64,000 nt of DNA from Planococcus soli (GTDB lineage: Bacteria > Bacillota > Bacilli > Bacillales_A > Planococcaceae): assembly GCF_016881065.1 (NCBI RefSeq), contig NZ_WXYN01000016.1:153012-217011 (forward strand), given 5' to 3'. This document shows, piece by piece, positions 53,299-62,265 of this stretch. Position 1 is the stretch's first letter; the number at the start of each line of letters is the position of its first letter. The notes below the pieces were generated by a model, which ran no database searches, was not told where the DNA came from, and saw only the letters and a program-made list of their open reading frames with translations. The position numbers and the translations under genes are program-made.

Positions 53299-53323
53299 AT
53301 TCCCGTTAGTTTTTCACTTAAAC
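53299..53323 (-). promoter_or_regulatory. Sigma-B-like promoter of the SDR gene
   Basis: Minus strand GTTTAA (perfect), 13-bp spacer, GGGAAT, matching GTTTAA-N12-14-GGGWAW fully, 40 bp before the start. Confidence 0.78.
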
Positions 53324-53450
53324 ACGACTGTATAAGTTGGGCTAAAGAAACCCCGATTTATCGACCGCTCCCTCCAAACGCTTAGACGTACCAGCCTTTA
53401 AAAATGGAGGGGATTAAAAAACGAGCTTAAGTTTATTCCTAAAAAGTAAA

Positions 53451-53490
53451 AAAACGGACATGCCTGAATGGAAAAGGCATCTCCGTTTTA
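53451..53490 (-). terminator. Terminator of sodC
   Basis: AACGGA/TCCGTT outer and ATGCCT/AGGCAT inner helices; the T-run lies on the minus-strand side. Confidence 0.8.
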
Positions 53491-53514
53491 TAAGAAAGCT
53501 GTTTTAGAGAATGA

Positions 53515-54165
53515 TCAGGATTCACCCGTGACAACTCCACAGGCAATCCGATCGCCGGATTCCCCGGATGGATCTGTAGTCTGATCATCTTCACTTTCAT
53601 GAATGACCAATGCCGTACCGCCTTCTTTTAGCAAGGAGTTTTCTTCGCCGATTGCGAGCGTCACATTTTCAGCTGTAAACTCCTGTGCAGCCGTGCCGTC
53701 ATCGCCTACTTCAATATTCGGCAAGTCCCCCGCATGCGGCCCATCGACGTTGTCCATGCCATGCATTGCACCTGTTGGATTAAAGTGATCTCCTGCCGTT
53801 TCAAAGTCGGGAACTTCACACATGCCAGCCTCATGGAAATGAATGCCATGCATGCCTTCCTCCAAGTTTTCAACTTCAAGTACTACACCAACTCCAGCAT
53901 CTTCCTGAGACAATTCTGCCGTGCCGATTGCATCGCCGTCACTGTTCATTATCTCAACAGTCAGCATCAAAATTTCTTCGCCACTGTCTTCAGACTCTTC
54001 GTCTGTCTCATCTCCCAGCTGCGGCAAATCATCTCCATCATCTTCAGGTTCCTGTTCCGTTGCCCCATCTGATTCTGTTGGCGGATCTTCTGCACTTTCA
54101 TTGCCGCAGGCTGTCAGGAATATTAAAAAAGCCAGTACAAAAATAAGCATAAGCCAACGCTTCAT
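53515..54165 (-). CDS. sodC: Cu,Zn superoxide dismutase lipoprotein
   Basis: 216 aa. Lipoprotein signal with LTAC (Cys20), an acidic linker to about residue 64, then a SodC domain: MHGIHFHEAGMC, GDHFNPTGAMHG, DGPHAGDLPN and GDRIACGVV. The metal histidines and disulfide pair are present. It removes superoxide outside the membrane. ATG after AAGGAGGAG. A 13-bp inverted repeat lies 25-58 bp upstream. Confidence 0.93.
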   Translation of the reverse strand: MKRWLMLIFVLAFLIFLTACGNESAEDPPTESDGATEQEPEDDGDDLPQLGDETDEESEDSGEEILMLTVEIMNSDGDAIGTAELSQEDAGVGVVLEVENLEEGMHGIHFHEAGMCEVPDFETAGDHFNPTGAMHGMDNVDGPHAGDLPNIEVGDDGTAAQEFTAENVTLAIGEENSLLKEGGTALVIHESEDDQTTDPSGESGDRIACGVVTGES

Positions 54166-54189
54166 CTGAACTCCTCCTTTGAAATTGTG

Positions 54190-54223
54190 TTATTCTACAT
54201 TACACTTGTTTAATGTAGAATAA
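54190..54223. promoter_or_regulatory. 13-bp perfect inverted repeat upstream of sodC
   Basis: TTATTCTACATTA and its exact complement are separated by CACTTGTT. No T-run follows on either strand, so an operator is more likely than a terminator. The regulator is unknown. Confidence 0.6.
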
Positions 54224-54265
54224 ACGCAATTTTCTGGAAACGATTCTTTTGTAGGAGAAGAAACT

Positions 54266-56845
54266 TCATGCTTTTCTTTTATAAAAGGTAAACAGCACTC
54301 CGATTATTGCAGAGAGCACACTGAGAATCAGAGATGTTTTAAAAAATGGCGGTCGATAGATCAACGAGATGTCGTTGTCGCCTGGTTCCAAATGCAAGGC
54401 GACAAAGCCATAATCAGCCTTTAGCACCTCTGTTTCCTGTCCATTTACATAAGCCCGCCATCCCTGTTCGTATGGGATGGACAGCTTTAAGTATTCATCG
54501 TTTTCAGCATTGGAATAATCAAGGTTGACCTTGCTGCCGTCAATAAGAAGGTTACTGGATCTATCTGGTTGTTCAGCTTCGTCTAACAGAGTTTCGTAAT
54601 TCTCTGAATAAAGGTCGATTCCAGTTAATTCATAAGTGCCTTCGGGAAGGCGGATATCAATCTGTTCATCAGCGGGAACACGGATGGTGAGATCATCGAC
54701 AAATGTCTTATAGACGGATTGATTGGATTTTCTGGTCGTTTCATAGCTGTTGACCTGTAGAGCAAAGCCCTCATCGGCTGCCCGGCTTTCCAAATGGAAA
54801 GAGACAAACAAGTCAGCATTGTCTTCGACCGGATTATCCAAATTTAAAGTTAAGCCACCCAATCTGTCCGTAACTTTAAGCAGGCTGCCATCATAAGTTG
54901 CATTCACTTCCGCAATTTCGTAACCAACTGTAATGTCATCACTTGGGGCCAAGCTTTCACCGTCTTGAGCCTGATCGAGCACAATGCCCTCCAACATTGC
55001 CTGCTCACGCATGAGTACAGGCATTTCGGCTAATTGCTGTTCCTGATAAACCGCAGAAGTGGAACGTGCAAACGGCAAAACATGTTCATTTTCATAGACA
55101 GTGTAGTTTTCTGAGGAGTGACTTTCTGTAAAGCCGAATGGAATATTGTTGTCCCCGTTCGGGCGGATAAGGTATTTGCCTTGCAGCATGCTGTACAAAT
55201 TGGCACGATTGCCCAAAGTCGCATAACGGCTTACGCTTTCACGTTCCATATCGATTTCAAGGTCGTATAGGTAAAAGAACAGTAAATTTTTATTCAAGAT
55301 GCTGGAATAGGCACTCAAGCCTTGGAAATCCTGGACGATCGGTGTATTATTTCGTACGCCTTCCATCCATTCAATTCGATAAGGCCCACCGGTTTCTTTG
55401 GCATGAATAAGCTCCAGAAGCTCATCAATTTCCGGATCGTCATATTCGGCACCGGTCATCAACTCTTCATTGACCTGCGCAATATCGCCGTCTTCGAGAA
55501 TTTTTTCCAATTGATACAGGTTGACGAACAGCAAAGCCCATGCAAACAGGAAAACCATCAGCAATCCTTTGAATACAGTTTTTTTGAATCGGGCATACAA
55601 AAATAATAGCAGGACCGTTAGCAGCAGGCTGCCGATTGCAAACAGCGAGGCCTGCGAATCGATCGCAAAATTTTCGTCCCAGGATGCATACAATGCAAAA
55701 CAAAAACCCGCAAAAACTGATGCGACCAACAAACGCCGGACTGTGAATTTAGGCAGTTGATCGAAAGCTGCAGCAACTGCTCCTCCAATCACCAGGGATA
55801 AAAAATATTCCCAACGGTATTGTGGAGCAGAAAAGCCATTAAAGGCGCTGCCGATCAATGGGCTATGGTGCATGATGATTCCGACGATGCCGAGCAGCGC
55901 GAACAGGCGAAACGTTTTGTTGCGGTACAAAAAGAAACAAAATAACAGCAGGACAAAAATTGCCGGCAAAACGATAAAGCGGCTGTCGAATAAAATGTTG
56001 TCCGTTAAATCGACCCATGGGATTTCCTGCTGAAAGGCTGGCCTGTGATTGTTCAAATATGCATACACAGCAGGAATAAAGGAAATCGCACTGATGCCGG
56101 CTCCGATAAGGCCGGCAATTACAAAACTCATAAATGCTTTTTTCCTGTCCTGTTCATCTGATTGAAGCGGAATGAACAAGCGGAAAAGAATATAAAGGGT
56201 AGTCAATAAAAAATTGATATAAGCAAAATAGAAGTTGTCAATCATCGAGACAGCGACAGCCGTCAAAAACCAGCCTGGTTTTTGTTCACGGAAGATTTTT
56301 TCAACACCGAACAGGAGAATCGGCAGCCATAAAAAAGCATCCGCAAAAAATTCCCAATACGTGACATGGCGGAAGTACATACCTGAGATGCCATAGAGGG
56401 AAGCGCCCAGCAAAGCTGCCGGTTTGGAAATCTTCATATACATAAACAGGCGCGTCGTGATGAATAAGATGGCAGCCAGACGGATGATGCTTATAAAGAC
56501 GGCCGCATTTGCCCAAAACAGCACATCTGTTGTTTGAACAATGTTTATGGTCTTGAGTATGGCCACGATCACCACTGACATGAGGAACACAATAGAGGTG
56601 GAAAAATAATAAGACAGTTCACTGAACGTGCCTGCCCCTAAACCAAAATCAAACGAGTAGAAAAATTCTCCTCGAGTGTATTGCTCAAACAGAAGGTGCT
56701 TGAAAGGCATCATTTGGGAAAGGCCGTCATTAATGCCGACCATGAAATGGCCGCGTGACCATTGATAAAGAAAAACAGCGTGGCCAATTGACGAAAGGAG
56801 CACACTGATGATTCCCAGAAGAAGAACAGGGCGTAGTTTGTGCAT
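54266..56845 (-). CDS. yfhO: YfhO-family membrane glycosyltransferase
   Basis: 859 aa with about 12-13 hydrophobic segments in the first 480 residues and one at the C-terminus, separated by a ~350-aa extracellular part. NDGLSQMMPFKHL near the start fits the acidic first loop of GT-C enzymes. In Bacillus, YfhO adds GlcNAc to lipoteichoic acid using the lipid-linked sugar made by CsbB and flipped by GtcA; all three genes are together here. Ribosome site is weak (GACGGTGA). Confidence 0.88.
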   Translation of the reverse strand: MHKLRPVLLLGIISVLLSSIGHAVFLYQWSRGHFMVGINDGLSQMMPFKHLLFEQYTRGEFFYSFDFGLGAGTFSELSYYFSTSIVFLMSVVIVAILKTINIVQTTDVLFWANAAVFISIIRLAAILFITTRLFMYMKISKPAALLGASLYGISGMYFRHVTYWEFFADAFLWLPILLFGVEKIFREQKPGWFLTAVAVSMIDNFYFAYINFLLTTLYILFRLFIPLQSDEQDRKKAFMSFVIAGLIGAGISAISFIPAVYAYLNNHRPAFQQEIPWVDLTDNILFDSRFIVLPAIFVLLLFCFFLYRNKTFRLFALLGIVGIIMHHSPLIGSAFNGFSAPQYRWEYFLSLVIGGAVAAAFDQLPKFTVRRLLVASVFAGFCFALYASWDENFAIDSQASLFAIGSLLLTVLLLFLYARFKKTVFKGLLMVFLFAWALLFVNLYQLEKILEDGDIAQVNEELMTGAEYDDPEIDELLELIHAKETGGPYRIEWMEGVRNNTPIVQDFQGLSAYSSILNKNLLFFYLYDLEIDMERESVSRYATLGNRANLYSMLQGKYLIRPNGDNNIPFGFTESHSSENYTVYENEHVLPFARSTSAVYQEQQLAEMPVLMREQAMLEGIVLDQAQDGESLAPSDDITVGYEIAEVNATYDGSLLKVTDRLGGLTLNLDNPVEDNADLFVSFHLESRAADEGFALQVNSYETTRKSNQSVYKTFVDDLTIRVPADEQIDIRLPEGTYELTGIDLYSENYETLLDEAEQPDRSSNLLIDGSKVNLDYSNAENDEYLKLSIPYEQGWRAYVNGQETEVLKADYGFVALHLEPGDNDISLIYRPPFFKTSLILSVLSAIIGVLFTFYKRKA

Positions 56846-56865
56846 AGAGTCACCGTCTTTTTTGC

Positions 56866-57261
56866 TTATTTTGGATGAGCCGTATCCTTAAGAATCTTCC
56901 CGGATACGACAAAGGTTATGGGAATCGTAAACAATACTGCCGCAAAAGGTGCGATATTGCTGTTGAACTGCAAAAATTCAACGAAAATGAAAATCAGGGC
57001 TGTGGAGACAGATATATTAACGACCTGAGTCAAAGGGAAATACAGGTATTTTTTCAAAGTGGGCCTGATGCGATACGTCACGTAGCAGTTCAGGAAAAAA
57101 GAAATGTTCAAACTGATCACAAAGCCAATTACATGCGCCAACAGGTAAGGCCATGAAAACACATTGTGGAGCAGCAAGTAAATGCTGTAATAGCTTAAAG
57201 TGTTGAGTACACCAACAAAAACAAAGCGGGTAAATTCTGTGTTCAGTGTTTTAAAGTTCAT
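56866..57261 (-). CDS. gtcA: GtrA/GtcA-family lipid-sugar flippase
   Basis: 131 aa from the ATG at 57261 (others at 57270, 57276), four transmembrane segments. FVFVGVLNTLSYYSIYLLL and NCYVTYRI are the family signature. It is thought to flip polyprenyl-phosphate-linked sugars outward. It overlaps the upstream glycosyltransferase gene by 11 bp and ends 20 bp before yfhO. Confidence 0.9.
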   Translation of the reverse strand: MNFKTLNTEFTRFVFVGVLNTLSYYSIYLLLHNVFSWPYLLAHVIGFVISLNISFFLNCYVTYRIRPTLKKYLYFPLTQVVNISVSTALIFIFVEFLQFNSNIAPFAAVLFTIPITFVVSGKILKDTAHPK

Positions 57262-58189
57262 CGTATTCATCCACATTGCTGATATCTACCAAAAAATGCG
57301 GCCGCTGCTTGGTTTCATTGTAGATGCGTCCGATATATTCGCCGATAACGCCGAGGCTGATCAATTGAATGCCTCCGAGTAAAAGAATGGCTGTAATTGT
57401 CGTAAAGTAGCCCGGGGCTCCGACGCCTTCCCGCATAATGTTATAGAGAGTGAAGAAAATGTAGATGAGAGACAGGAATAAGACCAGGAAGCCAGTGTAA
57501 AAACAAATGCGCAAAGGCTTCATGTTAAAAGAAATGATGCCGTCAATGCCATAATTGACGAGGCTGTTGAACGACCATTTTGAATCGCCGTCAGTTCGCA
57601 AAACATTTTCGTAGTTGATCGTTTTTTTGCTGAGGCCAATCCAGGAGAACAGCCCTTTGGAAAAACGGTTGCTTTCACTCAATGCCAGAATCGCATTGAT
57701 GGCTTTTCGGCTTAACAGCCGGAAATCGCCTTCGCCGTCCTGTAAATCTACATCGGTAATCGAGTTGATCAGTTTGTAGTAGAGAGAAGAAAACAAGGAA
57801 CGTACTTTAGAGTCTCCGGTGCGGGAACGTCTGGCAACAACTTGGTTAAAGCCTTCCTCGTAGCCCTCGACCATTTCACCTATCAAAGTTGGCGGATGCT
57901 GCAGATCGCTGTCCATCACAATGGCAGCATCGCCTTTGATGCGTTTTAAACCGGCAAGCATTGCAGATTCTTTTCCAAAGTTCCGCGTCAACGAAATATA
58001 TTTTACGCTGTCATGTGCTGCTGCCAGCTTTAAAATTTCCTGGAGTGTACCGTCGCTGCTGCCATCATTAATGAACATAATTTCATATTGATATGGAAGC
58101 GAATCAAGTTCCTGCACCAACCTGTCGTACATGGAAGCAATGTTTGCTTCTTCGTTATAAGCCGGAACAACGATAGAGATAAGCTTCAT
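57251..58189 (-). CDS. csbB: Polyprenyl-phosphate glycosyltransferase, CsbB-like
   Basis: 312 aa. GT2 domain (ISIVVPAYNEEANIASMY, NDGSSDGTL, AIVMDSDLQHPP) and two C-terminal transmembrane segments (about 230-250 and 266-288) as in CsbB/GtrB enzymes. It loads a sugar from UDP-sugar onto undecaprenyl phosphate on the inner face. First gene of the csbB-gtcA-yfhO unit. ATG after AAAGGGG. Confidence 0.92.
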   Translation of the reverse strand: MKLISIVVPAYNEEANIASMYDRLVQELDSLPYQYEIMFINDGSSDGTLQEILKLAAAHDSVKYISLTRNFGKESAMLAGLKRIKGDAAIVMDSDLQHPPTLIGEMVEGYEEGFNQVVARRSRTGDSKVRSLFSSLYYKLINSITDVDLQDGEGDFRLLSRKAINAILALSESNRFSKGLFSWIGLSKKTINYENVLRTDGDSKWSFNSLVNYGIDGIISFNMKPLRICFYTGFLVLFLSLIYIFFTLYNIMREGVGAPGYFTTITAILLLGGIQLISLGVIGEYIGRIYNETKQRPHFLVDISNVDEYDEL

Positions 58190-58274
58190 TTTTTTTTCCC
58201 CTTTCGAGCTGTTGATAAAAAGTCTCCTAAAGCTTGTATTACCCGCGCCATTTAAGAAGTATGCCTTGCGAAAA

Positions 58275-58300
58275 TGAAACTTCCTAGCATTACATACGTA
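58275..58300 (+). promoter_or_regulatory. ECF-sigma-type promoter upstream of terD
   Basis: TGAAAC (58275-58280), 16-bp spacer, CGTA (58297-58300), the consensus used by sigma-W/M/X-like factors. It sits in the 314-bp gap 58190-58503 and points to the terD genes 200 bp away. Confidence 0.68.
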
Positions 58301-58441
58301 TTAGTATACGACAGGTGTTTTAAGAAAACACATGTCTGAAAATTCAGCTTGAAATGATTGCCTGTGAAACTTCCAGCCAGCTGAGCTGTATGGCCAGGGT
58401 CTGGAATCTGCAAGTCTTTTGCCGGGCTTTATTCGTTGAAT

Positions 58442-58470
58442 TTTACATGTTGGACCGATACCATTAAAAT
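58442..58470 (+). promoter_or_regulatory. Sigma-A promoter of terD
   Basis: TTTACA (58442-58447), 17-bp spacer, TAAAAT (58465-58470), 34 bp before the start codon. Only one mismatch in each box. Confidence 0.75.
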
Positions 58471-58503
58471 AGAATACATACTGATGAATGGAGAGTGTTA
58501 AGA

Positions 58504-59118
58504 ATGGCGATCAATCTCGTAAAAGGTCAAAAAATCGATTTAACAAAAGGACGTTCATCCCTTTCAAGCATAATGGTTGGTTTGGGCTGGGACCCAGTCC
58601 AAACTAAAAAAAGTGGAGGCTTTCTGAGCGGCCTATTGGGCGGCGGAGGCGGCGGTGCTGATGTTGACTGTGACGCATCCGTATTGCTGCTTGACGAAAA
58701 TGGCAAGCTGACGGCAAAAGAAAACCTCATTTATTTTGGCAATAAGAAAAGCAAAGACGGCAGTGTGGTTCACTCAGGCGACAACTTGACTGGTGAAGGC
58801 GAAGGCGACGATGAAACGATCAATATTGACTTGAAGCGAATCTCGCCGTCTGTACATCGTTTGGTCTTTGTGGTAAACATTTATAACGCGAAACAAAAGA
58901 AACAGGATTTTGGCATGATCGAAAATGCATTTATCCGCTTGGTCGACAATCAGTCGAAAGAAGAACTTGTCCATTACAATCTTACGGACAACTATGCAGG
59001 ACAAATGTCGCTTATTACAGGTGAACTTTATCGCCAAGGGGCAGAATGGAAGTTTTCTGCAATCGGTGAAGGCGCATCGGAACCTGATATCGGATCTATC
59101 GCAAACAAATATTCTTAA
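58504..59118 (+). CDS. terD: TerD-family stress protein with glycine-rich insert
   Basis: 204 aa. MAINLVKGQKIDLTKG start, then a loop GGFLSGLLGGGGGGADVDCDAS; the usual DLDAS calcium motif is changed to DVDCDAS, with HSGDNLTGEGEGDDETI as the second acidic site. TerD domains bind calcium and act in membrane-linked stress and tellurite resistance complexes. The glycine-rich insertion replaces the short loop of the next gene and is of YceC type. ATG at 58504, GGAGAG upstream. Confidence 0.92.
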   Translation: MAINLVKGQKIDLTKGRSSLSSIMVGLGWDPVQTKKSGGFLSGLLGGGGGGADVDCDASVLLLDENGKLTAKENLIYFGNKKSKDGSVVHSGDNLTGEGEGDDETINIDLKRISPSVHRLVFVVNIYNAKQKKQDFGMIENAFIRLVDNQSKEELVHYNLTDNYAGQMSLITGELYRQGAEWKFSAIGEGASEPDIGSIANKYS

Positions 59119-59133
59119 GGAGTGAAGTAGAAA

Positions 59134-59712
59134 ATGGCAATTAACTTATCAAAAGGACAAAAAGTAGATTTAACAAAAACCAATCCGGGTTTATCCAAAG
59201 TAATCGTAGGTTTGGGATGGGATACCAATAAATATGACGGAGGCCAGGATTTCGATTTGGATTCCTCAGTCTTCCTTTTAAATGGTGAAGGCAAAACGGC
59301 TTCAGAAGCTGACTTTATCTTTTATAACAACACAACAGGTGCTGCCGGAGCGGTAGAACATACTGGCGATAACAAAACAGGTGAAGGGGATGGCGATGAC
59401 GAGCAGGTTAACGTTAACCTATCCGCTATTCCAGCTTCAATCGAAAAAGCGACTTTTGCTATCACAATCCATGATGCGGAAGGACGCAGCCAAAACTTTG
59501 GACAGGTAAGCAATTCATATGTCCGCATCGTTAATGGAGACACAAATGAAGAATTGATCCGCTATGATTTAGGGGAAGATTTTTCAATTGAAACTGCGGT
59601 CGTCGTGGGTGAATTATACCGCCACGGATCAGAGTGGAAATTTAACGCCATTGGCAGCGGTTATCAAGGCGGCTTAGAGTCTCTTGTGAAAGACTTTGGC
59701 TTAAACAGCTGA
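59134..59712 (+). CDS. terD: TerD-family stress protein
   Basis: 192 aa, standard Ter[13 protein letters not shown] and [19 protein letters not shown] form the calcium sites; [16 protein letters not shown] and [21 protein letters not shown] are conserved. 15 bp after its paralogue and followed by a terminator. Confidence 0.95.
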   Translation: MAINLSKGQKVDLTKTNPGLSKVIVGLGWDTNKYDGGQDFDLDSSVFLLNGEGKTASEADFIFYNNTTGAAGAVEHTGDNKTGEGDGDDEQVNVNLSAIPASIEKATFAITIHDAEGRSQNFGQVSNSYVRIVNGDTNEELIRYDLGEDFSIETAVVVGELYRHGSEWKFNAIGSGYQGGLESLVKDFGLNS

Positions 59713-59723
59713 GTAGACGATGG

Positions 59724-59753
59724 AAAAGCAAGGAGACTTTCTCCTTGCTTTTT
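59724..59753 (+). terminator. Rho-independent terminator after the terD pair
   Basis: AAAGCAAGGAGA pairs with TCTCCTTGCTTT, then TT. It partly separates the terD genes from the enzyme operon. Confidence 0.85.
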
Positions 59754-59819
59754 GTCCATTCATATATGAAATGAGAATTTGAACGGGCTGTAGCAGCAGC
59801 ATGCCGGGAGGGACCACGC

Positions 59820-60965
59820 ATGAGACATTTTAGCGGATTGACAGATTCTGATTTAAAAACTTTTTTTAAATATTACCCGGCAGAATTTAACCGTGATACG
59901 GAACGGGAAACCTTAGGTCTGGCATTAGGTGCAGCACTTTACACACCTGGATCCAGAGTGGATTTTGCACAAAAAATCGTAAGTGGAGATTACAGCAGCG
60001 GTGCATTTTCAGGCTTGACTACTTTAATCGTCTGCCTCGAAGATGCGGTAGCCGATACAGAGTTGGAAACAGCGGAACAAAACGTAATAGGCGAGTTTAA
60101 AAAGCTGGCAAAGGCAAATGCTGAACAATTGGCAGCCGGCCCAGCGCTGTTTTTGCGGATTCGCACACCTGAACAATTAGAAAAATTGATCAAACAGGCG
60201 GGCCATGCATTAAGCGTATTGACTGGCATCGTTTTCCCAAAATGTTTGCCTGCCACATTGCCGTTGTTTTTCGAAGCATTGGACCGCGCCAGTGAAGCGG
60301 CCGGCAGAGGGCTTTACGCCCTGCCTTTGCTCGAAACAAAAGAAGTGCTGTACAGTGAATCCCGTGAACAGACTTTAGCTGAATTGCACGAAATCATGAA
60401 ATCGGAAGCCTATCGGGTGTTGACTGTTCGCGTAGGCGCAACGGATTTTTCCAGTCTTTACGGCTTGCGGCGTCCTGCTGAGCGGACGATTTATGATGTC
60501 CATATCATCCGTGATTGCCTGACTGCCATTTTGAACCGCTTTAATCGTGCGGAAGATGGATTTACCGTTTCCGGTCCTGTATATGAACATTTTTCGGGAG
60601 GAGAGCGATTATGGCTTTCTTCGAAACCGGAACAAACGCTGTGGGAAGAAGTCCAATTGGATGTTCTCAACGGGTTTAAAGGAAAAACCTGTATCCATCC
60701 TTCTCAAATATCAATCGTTAATGCCGGCCATATCGTATCGCTTGAAACTTTTGAAGATGCTAAATTGATCCTCAATCAGAGCAGCAAACGAAACGGCGTC
60801 CTGCAAAGTCCTAAACGAAATAAAATGAACGAAGTAAAACCGCATTTGAGCTGGGCAAAAAAAATTGCCGCTCAAGCGGAAGTCTATGGGGTGCTGAATG
60901 AAAACTATCAACAAATCGATGTCCTCAACCACATCCGGGCCAACCAGCTTTCAAATCAATACTAA
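59820..60965 (+). CDS. HpcH/HpaI-type TIM-barrel C-C lyase of the Ter-linked operon
   Basis: 381 aa. TIM-barrel aldolase/citrate-lyase-like: LIVCLEDAVADTE, PALFLRIRTPEQL, ALPLLETKEVLY, RVGATDFSSLYGLRR and KTCIHPSQISIVN. These are the acidic metal ligands, Arg substrate clamp and HPSQ motif of the CitE-like family. In Ter clusters this enzyme is predicted to take part in building a nucleoside-like metabolite; its reaction is not known. ATG at 59820, weak GGGAGGG site. Overlaps the PRTase gene by 68 bp. Confidence 0.88.
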   Translation: MRHFSGLTDSDLKTFFKYYPAEFNRDTERETLGLALGAALYTPGSRVDFAQKIVSGDYSSGAFSGLTTLIVCLEDAVADTELETAEQNVIGEFKKLAKANAEQLAAGPALFLRIRTPEQLEKLIKQAGHALSVLTGIVFPKCLPATLPLFFEALDRASEAAGRGLYALPLLETKEVLYSESREQTLAELHEIMKSEAYRVLTVRVGATDFSSLYGLRRPAERTIYDVHIIRDCLTAILNRFNRAEDGFTVSGPVYEHFSGGERLWLSSKPEQTLWEEVQLDVLNGFKGKTCIHPSQISIVNAGHIVSLETFEDAKLILNQSSKRNGVLQSPKRNKMNEVKPHLSWAKKIAAQAEVYGVLNENYQQIDVLNHIRANQLSNQY

Positions 60966-62265
60966 GTTATGGGATAACCTGGATATTAATATTTTGGTAG
61001 CAAATGCTTATTCCGGGCTTTCTCCGGAATCGCTTTTTTCTGTAGCTCTGCGCATCAATAAAAAGCGCCAGTTTTTATTCGTCAGCAAACTAATTGCCAA
61101 ACATCTGGCTGTTCGTCCCTCTGCGGCTCTGGGAACAGGGACCTTGTTAGCTTCCTTGCTGATGGAGGAGTCCGGTTTGGAAGGGTATCCTGATGCACAT
61201 TCTCTTGTTGAAATGATTGAAACGGGAAAAATAGACAAGGAGAAAACCATCAAATCGCTGCAATTTAAAAAAGAGATGCCTCAGCAAACAGTTTTCATCG
61301 GCATGGCGGAAACCGCAACCGGCCTTGGGCATTCGGTTTTTCAGCATTTTGAGAATGCGGCTTATATCCACACAACTCGTGAAGAAATTGTTGGCACCAC
61401 CCCGTCTTTTGTTTTTGAAGAAGAACATTCCCACGCAACATCCCATAAGGTTTATGCGCCTTCCGGCATGCTTGAACAGGCAGAAACCATCGTTTTGATC
61501 GACGATGAAATTTCAACAGGCAATACTTTGCTGAATCTGGTTTGTGCGCTGGATGATCAATTTCCTGGAAAGAATTATGCTTCTCTGTCCATCCTGGATT
61601 GGCGAAGCGACAGCCAGAAAGAAAAACTTGAAAAGATGGCAAACGACCGAAATATCCGTCTGAATATTCTGTCCTTAATGGCCGGCCAATTTGAGTTAGT
61701 TCACAGCAAAGCACCGGAAGAACCTGAATTGATGGCATTGGACAGTTCCGGATCGAGGCTTCCGGATGTCGAATTGCCAGGAAAGAAATTGGCTGTCGGT
61801 TCGGAGACCGGACAACAGTACATATCTTATACAGGGCGCTTTGGCATAACCAGCAGAGAGCATGACGAAATAGGAGATTGGGCAGAAGCTGCCGCCAAAT
61901 TGGTTGCACAGAAAAGCGGTAAAGCGCTGGTCATAGGCGTAGGAGAAAATATGTACTTGCCTTTGCGTTTCGCCTTAGCCCTAGAAGGAAATCCGATTGT
62001 ACAGACCACTACACGCAGTCCGATTTTCGCTTCGCAAACAACCGGCTATCCTATCAGGGAAAAAACAGAATTTGAGCTGCCGGATGCAGAAGGGGTCAGC
62101 CAGTTTATTTACAATCTGAATGAATTGGATATTGACCAAATTTACCTTCTTGCTGAATCTGTCATTGAGCTATCCGAATGGCAGCCTCTGCTTGCATATC
62201 TGGAGAAAAAAGCGCCCGTAGAATGGGTTTCCCTGACCGCCAACAAAAGGAGTGAAAAGATCTAA
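60898..62265 (+). CDS. Phosphoribosyltransferase with TRSP domain
   Basis: 455 aa. The PRPP loop VLIDDEISTGNT is at residues 199-210, complete. The C-terminal third carries the TRSP motif (TTTRSPIF). Together these are the PRTase-TRSP proteins of Ter-associated operons. It should make a C-N or C-C bond to ribose 5-phosphate, with an unknown base. Start ATG at 60898 has GGGGTG before it, inside the previous gene; this long overlap points to translational coupling. Confidence 0.88.
   Translation: MKTINKSMSSTTSGPTSFQINTKLWDNLDINILVANAYSGLSPESLFSVALRINKKRQFLFVSKLIAKHLAVRPSAALGTGTLLASLLMEESGLEGYPDAHSLVEMIETGKIDKEKTIKSLQFKKEMPQQTVFIGMAETATGLGHSVFQHFENAAYIHTTREEIVGTTPSFVFEEEHSHATSHKVYAPSGMLEQAETIVLIDDEISTGNTLLNLVCALDDQFPGKNYASLSILDWRSDSQKEKLEKMANDRNIRLNILSLMAGQFELVHSKAPEEPELMALDSSGSRLPDVELPGKKLAVGSETGQQYISYTGRFGITSREHDEIGDWAEAAAKLVAQKSGKALVIGVGENMYLPLRFALALEGNPIVQTTTRSPIFASQTTGYPIREKTEFELPDAEGVSQFIYNLNELDIDQIYLLAESVIELSEWQPLLAYLEKKAPVEWVSLTANKRSEKI

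Noticed and set aside
61295-61909. 204-aa minus-strand ORF
   Set aside because: Antisense of the PRTase-TRSP gene, which has clear motifs.
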